Assembly (NCBI GenBank): GCA_008636105.1
Contig: VSDH01000008.1
Location: 1-64,000, forward strand
Source of the DNA: Candidatus Scalindua sediminis
GTDB taxonomy: Bacteria; Planctomycetota; Brocadiia; Brocadiales; Scalinduaceae
Length of the DNA: 64,000 bases
Direction of reading: 5' to 3'
Position 1 is the first letter of the stretch, and each line of letters starts with the position of its first letter. This document shows positions 59,735 to 64,000 of this stretch, in pieces. Both the position numbers and the translations under genes were made by a program. The notes under the pieces were generated by a model, which worked only from the letters and a program-made list of their open reading frames with translations, was not told the origin of the DNA and ran no database searches.

Positions 59735-59892
59735 CTACATACGTTCCAAACATTCTCTTATCTTACTTGAAGTAGATTCCTCATTGACGGCTGAAATATG
59801 AACAACTTTCCTGCCTAAGACACCCCAGACCTTCGGATCGGTGGTTTTATAAAGACTGATGGTAGGTATTCCTAAATATCCGGAAAGATGGC
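59735..59892 (-). pseudogene. C-terminal remnant of a family 9 glycosyltransferase (heptosyltransferase-like)
   Basis: In a frame not opened by any start codon, the minus strand reads DVSHLSGYLGIPTISLYKTT, then DPKVWGVLGRKVVHI and ends at TAG 59735-59737. This is the typical ending of ADP-heptose:LPS heptosyltransferase-like proteins (GxxHLAxxLGxPxxxLxGxTDPxxWxP). The upstream part is replaced by the end of the ABC transporter gene, whose stop overlaps it. About 50 codons of an originally about 350-residue gene remain. Confidence 0.75.
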
Positions 59893-61680
59893 TTACGTCT
59901 TTTCTTTTTTCAGATACAATTTATAAAGCTGGCTGTATAGCCCTTGTGCACGCATCAGAGTTTCATGAGTTCCTTCCTCAACTTTCTCCCCTTTACTCAA
60001 TACGAGGATACGGTCGCAGTTAAGGATAGTGGAAAGTCTATGGGATATTATTATGGATGATCTATCTTTAGTTACCTTCTTAATAGCATTCTGGATTAAG
60101 GCCTCAGAGATAGGGTCTATATTAGACGTTGCCTCATCTAAGACCAGGATATCCGGATTGTAAGCAAGAATCCTTGCAAAGGATATAAATTGCCGTTCAC
60201 CTGCAGAAAGGTTTGCACCTCTTTCTGCTACTTCAGTATCAAGGCCCTGCGGCATCTTGTTGATGAAATGAGTAAGTCCCAGCTCATCTATGATTTCTAG
60301 AATTCTTTCGTCCGAACCTGAGTTAAAGAGTGATATATTGTCCCGAATAGTTCCCGAAAAAAGGAAAATCTCCTGACTTATCACACCTACAATCTGCCTT
60401 AATTGTGTTTTATCAATGTTCTGAATATTTTTATTGTCTAACAAGATTACGCCCCTATCGATCTCATAAAGCCTCGTTAATACATTTGCCACAGACGTCT
60501 TTCCACTACCCGTGGCACCAACAAGGGCAAGTGATTGCCCTGAGTCAATCTTAAATGATAACTCTTTAAGCACGTAATCACTATCATTGTACGCAAACCA
60601 TACATCTTTGAATTCTATCCTTCCTTCTACCTCTTGTAAGGGTGCTCCTTTACCAAGCGTCAATTTGTCATAATCATTCTCAGGAGATTCTTTCATCAGG
60701 CCAAAGACCCTTTCAGCAGAGGCCATTGCACCCTGAAATATATTGTACTTTTCAACAATATCTCTTATTGGATCGAATATGCCCTGTATATATGCAAAGA
60801 ATACCACAAGGATACCAAGCGTAAGGTCATCACTGAAATATCTAATTGCGCCATACCAGAGAATCAATGCGACAGAGAGGGCATTCATAATGTTAAGCGC
60901 AGGTTGAAAAAGGGCATAGTATCTAACATACCTGACCTGCTCGTGTAGATAATCTTTATTTACAGAATCAAATGTTTCATAATTTTTCTTTTCTCTATTA
61001 AAAAGCTGGATAGTCTTCATTCCCGTTATGTTTTCATTTAAGTATGAGTTTATGCGGGCTAATTTTCTCTTTATCTCTCTAAAGGCTATTTTTATTCTCT
61101 TGCCAAAAAAAATGGAGATAGCAAACATTACGGGAAGTACACATAAAGCTACAAGGGCGAGTTTTACATTTAATAGAAACATCGTTACTATTATGCCAAC
61201 GATGATAAAGACGTCTCCTATTACGACAATGATTCCTGCAGAAAAAAGTTCTCCCAGGGCGGCAATATCATTTGTTAAACGCGTAACCAACCTTCCTACC
61301 GGATTTTTGTCAAAGAAAGATACAGGAAGTGTTTGTATGTGGGAGAAGAGTTCCATCCTTAGATCCATCATCACCTTCTGTCCAATATTCTGAATATTGT
61401 AGTTCTGTACTATTACGAGTAAGGCCCTGAAGGTCTCAACACCTAAAAGGAGTAACGCCATTTTAATAACCATTCCTTTATCTCCCTTGACGATACCATG
61501 GTCAATGGCGTATCCAAATATATATGGACCCAGAAGAAACATCAGTGTTGCCATAAAGACCATTGAAATGGAAAGGAGAGCAGATAACCTGTATCTCATT
61601 ATGTATGACATGAGTTTCTTTATAATGGTTCTGTCATACAGCTTTCCACGTATTATGTCTTCGCTTAAATATTCTTTCAT
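59893..61680 (-). CDS. ABC exporter half-transporter, canonical ATPase
   Basis: A 595-residue protein with six membrane helices (residues 30-320) and an ATPase domain: Walker A GATGSGKTSV, Q-loop, signature LSAGERQ, Walker B DILVLDEATSNID with the catalytic Glu, and switch His in ISHRLST. It resembles MsbA/BmrD/TM288-type lipid or drug exporters. The partner encoded upstream (62000-63760) has a defective ATPase, so the two probably form a heterodimer with one active site. They are separated by 320 bp of repeats. Confidence 0.93.
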   Translation of the reverse strand: MKEYLSEDIIRGKLYDRTIIKKLMSYIMRYRLSALLSISMVFMATLMFLLGPYIFGYAIDHGIVKGDKGMVIKMALLLLGVETFRALLVIVQNYNIQNIGQKVMMDLRMELFSHIQTLPVSFFDKNPVGRLVTRLTNDIAALGELFSAGIIVVIGDVFIIVGIIVTMFLLNVKLALVALCVLPVMFAISIFFGKRIKIAFREIKRKLARINSYLNENITGMKTIQLFNREKKNYETFDSVNKDYLHEQVRYVRYYALFQPALNIMNALSVALILWYGAIRYFSDDLTLGILVVFFAYIQGIFDPIRDIVEKYNIFQGAMASAERVFGLMKESPENDYDKLTLGKGAPLQEVEGRIEFKDVWFAYNDSDYVLKELSFKIDSGQSLALVGATGSGKTSVANVLTRLYEIDRGVILLDNKNIQNIDKTQLRQIVGVISQEIFLFSGTIRDNISLFNSGSDERILEIIDELGLTHFINKMPQGLDTEVAERGANLSAGERQFISFARILAYNPDILVLDEATSNIDPISEALIQNAIKKVTKDRSSIIISHRLSTILNCDRILVLSKGEKVEEGTHETLMRAQGLYSQLYKLYLKKEKT

Positions 61681-61999
61681 ATTGTTACTCTGTTAAAACT
61701 TCTTTCTCCATCTACGTGAGGACTATTTTTTTTGCAAGTTTTTTTAATCGTGATTATTTATGCATTGAGATTCTTCCCCCGCTGCTTCCTTGCGGAAGCA
61801 AGGATGTGGGTCAGAATGACAGGAAAAGCCTAAACTGCATGTCATTCTGAGTCCTTCGCTTTTGTCATTCTGAGCGGAGCGAAGAATCTCTTGTTTACGC
61901 TCAGGATAAACTCCGGGAAGAATCTCTTATAAATTCCCTATTCAGTTATAGCCCCACTTCTTTATATTATCTCTGCCTGCTGTCAACTGCGGTGAGCTT
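61681..61999. repeat. repeat-filled gap between the two ABC transporter genes
   Basis: Contains CCCGCTGCTTCCTTGCGGAAGCAAGGATGTGGG-type hairpin (arms CTTCCTTGC/GCAAGGA) near 61778-61812, and GTCATTCTGAG repeats with AGCGGAGCGAAGAATCTC and GGGAAGAATCTCT near 61840-61930. No gene. Confidence 0.7.
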
Positions 62000-63760
62000 T
62001 TATATTTCCATGCTCTCCCTTACAACTTCTTTCTCATATAATGATTTATAAATTCCTCCTCTTTCACTTAATTGCTGATGTGTACCTTTTTCAACAATTC
62101 TACCCTCCTGCATCACAACAATGAGATCAAATTCCGTAATAGCTGGTATTCTGTGTGTAACCACTATAAGAGTACGCCCATTTGCTTCTGTGGAGATATT
62201 TTTGATTATTACCTCTTCTGTCCTGGCATCTACACCAGAAAGGCAATCGTCAAGAATTAAGATTCTGGGGTTTATGGCAAGTGCCCTTGCAATGGAGATT
62301 CTCTGCTTTTGACCGCCGGAAAGATTTATTCCCCTCTCACCCAGGTAGCTATCGTATCCTCCTGGCAAGTCATCTATTTCCTTTGATATCATCGATATGT
62401 CTGCAAACTCTATTACCTTACGTTCATCAGATAGTTCAGGATTACCAAAAGATATGTTGTTCTTAATCTTTTCAGAGAATAAGAATGTGTCTTGCGAAAC
62501 AAAACCAATATGTCTCCTGAGTTCCTTAATGTCTATTTTATTAATGTCAATATCATCAAGGAGTATTTTGTTGTGTTCTGCAGGGAGAATCCTTGGTATC
62601 AAGTTAACCAACGTAGTCTTACCGCAGCCGACTGATCCGGTTATGGCAACTTTTTGACCTGGATTTATCTTTAGATTAATATTTCTCAGGGTAAAATCCT
62701 CGTTCTTATTGTATCGGAAACTTACATCATTGAATTCTATTCTGCCGGTGGGTTGGATATTTTTTATCGCGGACTTGCTGCTTACTATTTCAGGGCTTAT
62801 GTCCATAATTTCATCCACCCTTTTCATAGATGCCTTTCCACGCTGGAATAATGATAAGCACCATCCTACTGCCGTCATAGGCCAGACCATCTTTGATATA
62901 TACCTCTGGAAGGCTATTAAGGTACCTAACGTGATCGTGCCTTCCAATACCATATTCCCACCAACTAAGAGGAGGATGATAATCCCCATATATGTGATGT
63001 ACTCAAAGACAGGCCCCAAGAGGGACTGTGGGATTACGAGTGAAAGATTCTTCTTCACAAAGTCCTTGCATAAACGGCTGAATGTCCTTTCTTCTTGATT
63101 GGACATGTTAAAACCCTTTACCACGCGGATGCCTGATATGTTTTCCTGTGCCTTTTCGCTTATGTTGGAAAACTGTTCTTGAACTCTTCTGAATCTTTTA
63201 TCGATAACGTTTTTTATCTTGTATGCAAAGTACGGCATCAGTGGTAAAGGTAAGAATGTATAGAGTGCGAGTTTCGGTGATAAATATATGACTATGGGAG
63301 GTATGAGAAAAAAGTAAAATAGTGCATCTAGTCCTATGAGCATGCCGGGTCCAACGGCCATCCTCACGGCGTTTAAATCATTAGTCGCCCGGGACATTAA
63401 GTCTCCTGTCTTATATTTCTGGAAAAAGGACTGTGACAGTGTCTCCATGTGTTTAAAAAATGCCATCCTTAAATCATAATCACAACGGAAAGAAGTGCCG
63501 ATAAAGTGCATTCTCCATAAATATCTTCCTATGCCCTGTACAAGACTCAGGAGGATGTAAATACCGGAGATATATAATATCTTTGTGATGCTTCCACTGG
63601 ACGTGAGTGTGTCAATCGCCTCTTTTATGAGGAGTGGTGGAATAATGTTAATTATGTCCACTATTATGAGGGAGATGGCCCCAAGTATGAAGTATTTCTT
63701 ATATTTTTTTATGAAAACCTTATATATTAAATTTTCTTTGAGAATTGACGAAAAAAACAT
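62000..63760 (-). CDS. ABC exporter half-transporter with degenerate ATPase site
   Basis: A 586-residue half-transporter with six membrane helices and an ATPase domain: Walker A GSVGCGKTTL, signature LSGGQKQR and Walker B RILILDDCLSGVD, where the catalytic Glu is Asp; switch His is present in VTHRIPA. Asp at this place is the hallmark of the impaired subunit in heterodimeric exporters such as TM287/288 and BmrCD. It lies upstream of the canonical half on the same strand. Substrate unknown (lipid or drug). The start near 63760 has in-frame ATG and several Met nearby. Confidence 0.92.
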   Translation of the reverse strand: MFFSSILKENLIYKVFIKKYKKYFILGAISLIIVDIINIIPPLLIKEAIDTLTSSGSITKILYISGIYILLSLVQGIGRYLWRMHFIGTSFRCDYDLRMAFFKHMETLSQSFFQKYKTGDLMSRATNDLNAVRMAVGPGMLIGLDALFYFFLIPPIVIYLSPKLALYTFLPLPLMPYFAYKIKNVIDKRFRRVQEQFSNISEKAQENISGIRVVKGFNMSNQEERTFSRLCKDFVKKNLSLVIPQSLLGPVFEYITYMGIIILLLVGGNMVLEGTITLGTLIAFQRYISKMVWPMTAVGWCLSLFQRGKASMKRVDEIMDISPEIVSSKSAIKNIQPTGRIEFNDVSFRYNKNEDFTLRNINLKINPGQKVAITGSVGCGKTTLVNLIPRILPAEHNKILLDDIDINKIDIKELRRHIGFVSQDTFLFSEKIKNNISFGNPELSDERKVIEFADISMISKEIDDLPGGYDSYLGERGINLSGGQKQRISIARALAINPRILILDDCLSGVDARTEEVIIKNISTEANGRTLIVVTHRIPAITEFDLIVVMQEGRIVEKGTHQQLSERGGIYKSLYEKEVVRESMEI

Positions 63761-64000
63761 GTTTTTTGCTTAATCTTTATATTTGGTTAATACTTTAAAA
63801 CAGATTAAACCCTCAATGCCACTCTGTGACAACACGAATCATTAAAATTGGATTCCCTGCCCGACAAATGGCAGGCGGGCTTGCGAAAGCAAGGTTGCCC
63901 TCCCTCTCGGGAGGCGTCCTCGTCCGCCCTGGCGGGATTCCATAGCTTATTTTTGTGTTAAAATCTTTTTCGTAATGTTTAATATAATTGTACATCTCAG
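63761..64000. repeat. family-3-like repeat region at the right edge
   Basis: Ends ACAACACGAATCATTAAAA (63829) and TTATTTTTGTGTTAA (63947-63961) are inverted, matching the TTAACACGAAAAT-type ends at 7591, 7473 and 11160. The inside holds the palindrome CCCTGCCCGAC..ATGGCAGGCGGG (63855-63879, same as 40212) and a CTCTCGGGAGG hairpin with GATTCC ends. No gene. Confidence 0.75.

Noticed and set aside
63813-63995. 60-codon frame at the right edge
   Set aside because: It is a translation of a family-3 repeat with GTRTPPERE-type low-complexity sequence.
1-64000. tRNA, rRNA and thiamine (TPP) riboswitch signals
   Set aside because: No T-loop GTTCRA pattern with a matching acceptor stem was found in intergenic regions, and the region upstream of nfnAB-thiSG lacks the TPP core; a covariance-model search would be decisive.

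Overview
The window looks like chromosome from an anammox planctomycete (Brocadiales; the AT-rich base composition would suit a Candidatus Scalindua-like organism). The main evidence is an octaheme hydroxylamine-oxidoreductase-like cytochrome (3546-5237) next to a diheme cytochrome c (5284-6102). I recognise this pair as the anammox nitrite-reducing HAO/diheme complex type (kustc0457/0458 in Kuenenia). A Cys-type formate dehydrogenase alpha subunit, a fused NfnAB transhydrogenase and YdbH/YdbL-type envelope genes fit an anaerobic, two-membraned autotroph. The genus is inference; no rRNA or tRNA gene is visible.

Layout. 1-3300: an AT-rich accessory segment with three uncharacterised genes ending in a PIN-like protein, then a VapBC-type pair whose toxin is cut off. 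3300-7124: the cytochrome pair and hisF. A 25-bp sequence matching the 3' end of hisF occurs three times in the same orientation (2816, 3264, 6366), brackets the cytochrome operon and ends the broken toxin. 7599-10921: nfnAB-thiS-thiG. 11606-20004: housekeeping genes (family 4 UDG, cysteine synthase, mnmE, cyclophilin-like, glyS, Xer recombinase, phosphohexomutase). 20005-22581: a probable chromosomal origin with DnaA-box-like sites, dnaA and a PilZ gene. 22757-28053: a marR-regulated RND efflux operon interrupted by a GIY-YIG gene and a truncated four-helix-bundle gene. 28812-40000: acyl-CoA metabolism, then a signalling island (sensor kinase, sigma-54 regulator, two single-domain response regulators) mixed with small redox, zinc-ribbon, glycogen-binding-like and DUF1540 proteins.

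40348-48049: era, carbamate kinase with a cyclic-2,3-DPG-synthetase-like NTPase, an XRE/nucleotidyltransferase toxin-antitoxin pair, and an active/inactive pair of M16 peptidases. 48508-55003: two GT4 glycosyltransferases and a YdbH/YdbL-like intermembrane lipid-transport set whose large gene has an in-frame stop. 55138-63760: dihydrolipoamide dehydrogenase, formate dehydrogenase alpha, a GT9 remnant and a heterodimeric ABC exporter.

The intergenic spaces are full of short non-coding repeats. There are at least three families with terminal inverted repeats, plus REP-like GC-rich palindromes. Some copies abut genes so closely that they supply stop codons (thiG, UDG), and one lies in frame inside the PilZ gene. 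The most unusual features are this repeat colonisation, the hisF-end direct repeats around the cytochrome pair, and the uncharacterised three-gene cassette at the left edge. I did not find a convincing wholly new multi-gene system beyond that cassette.
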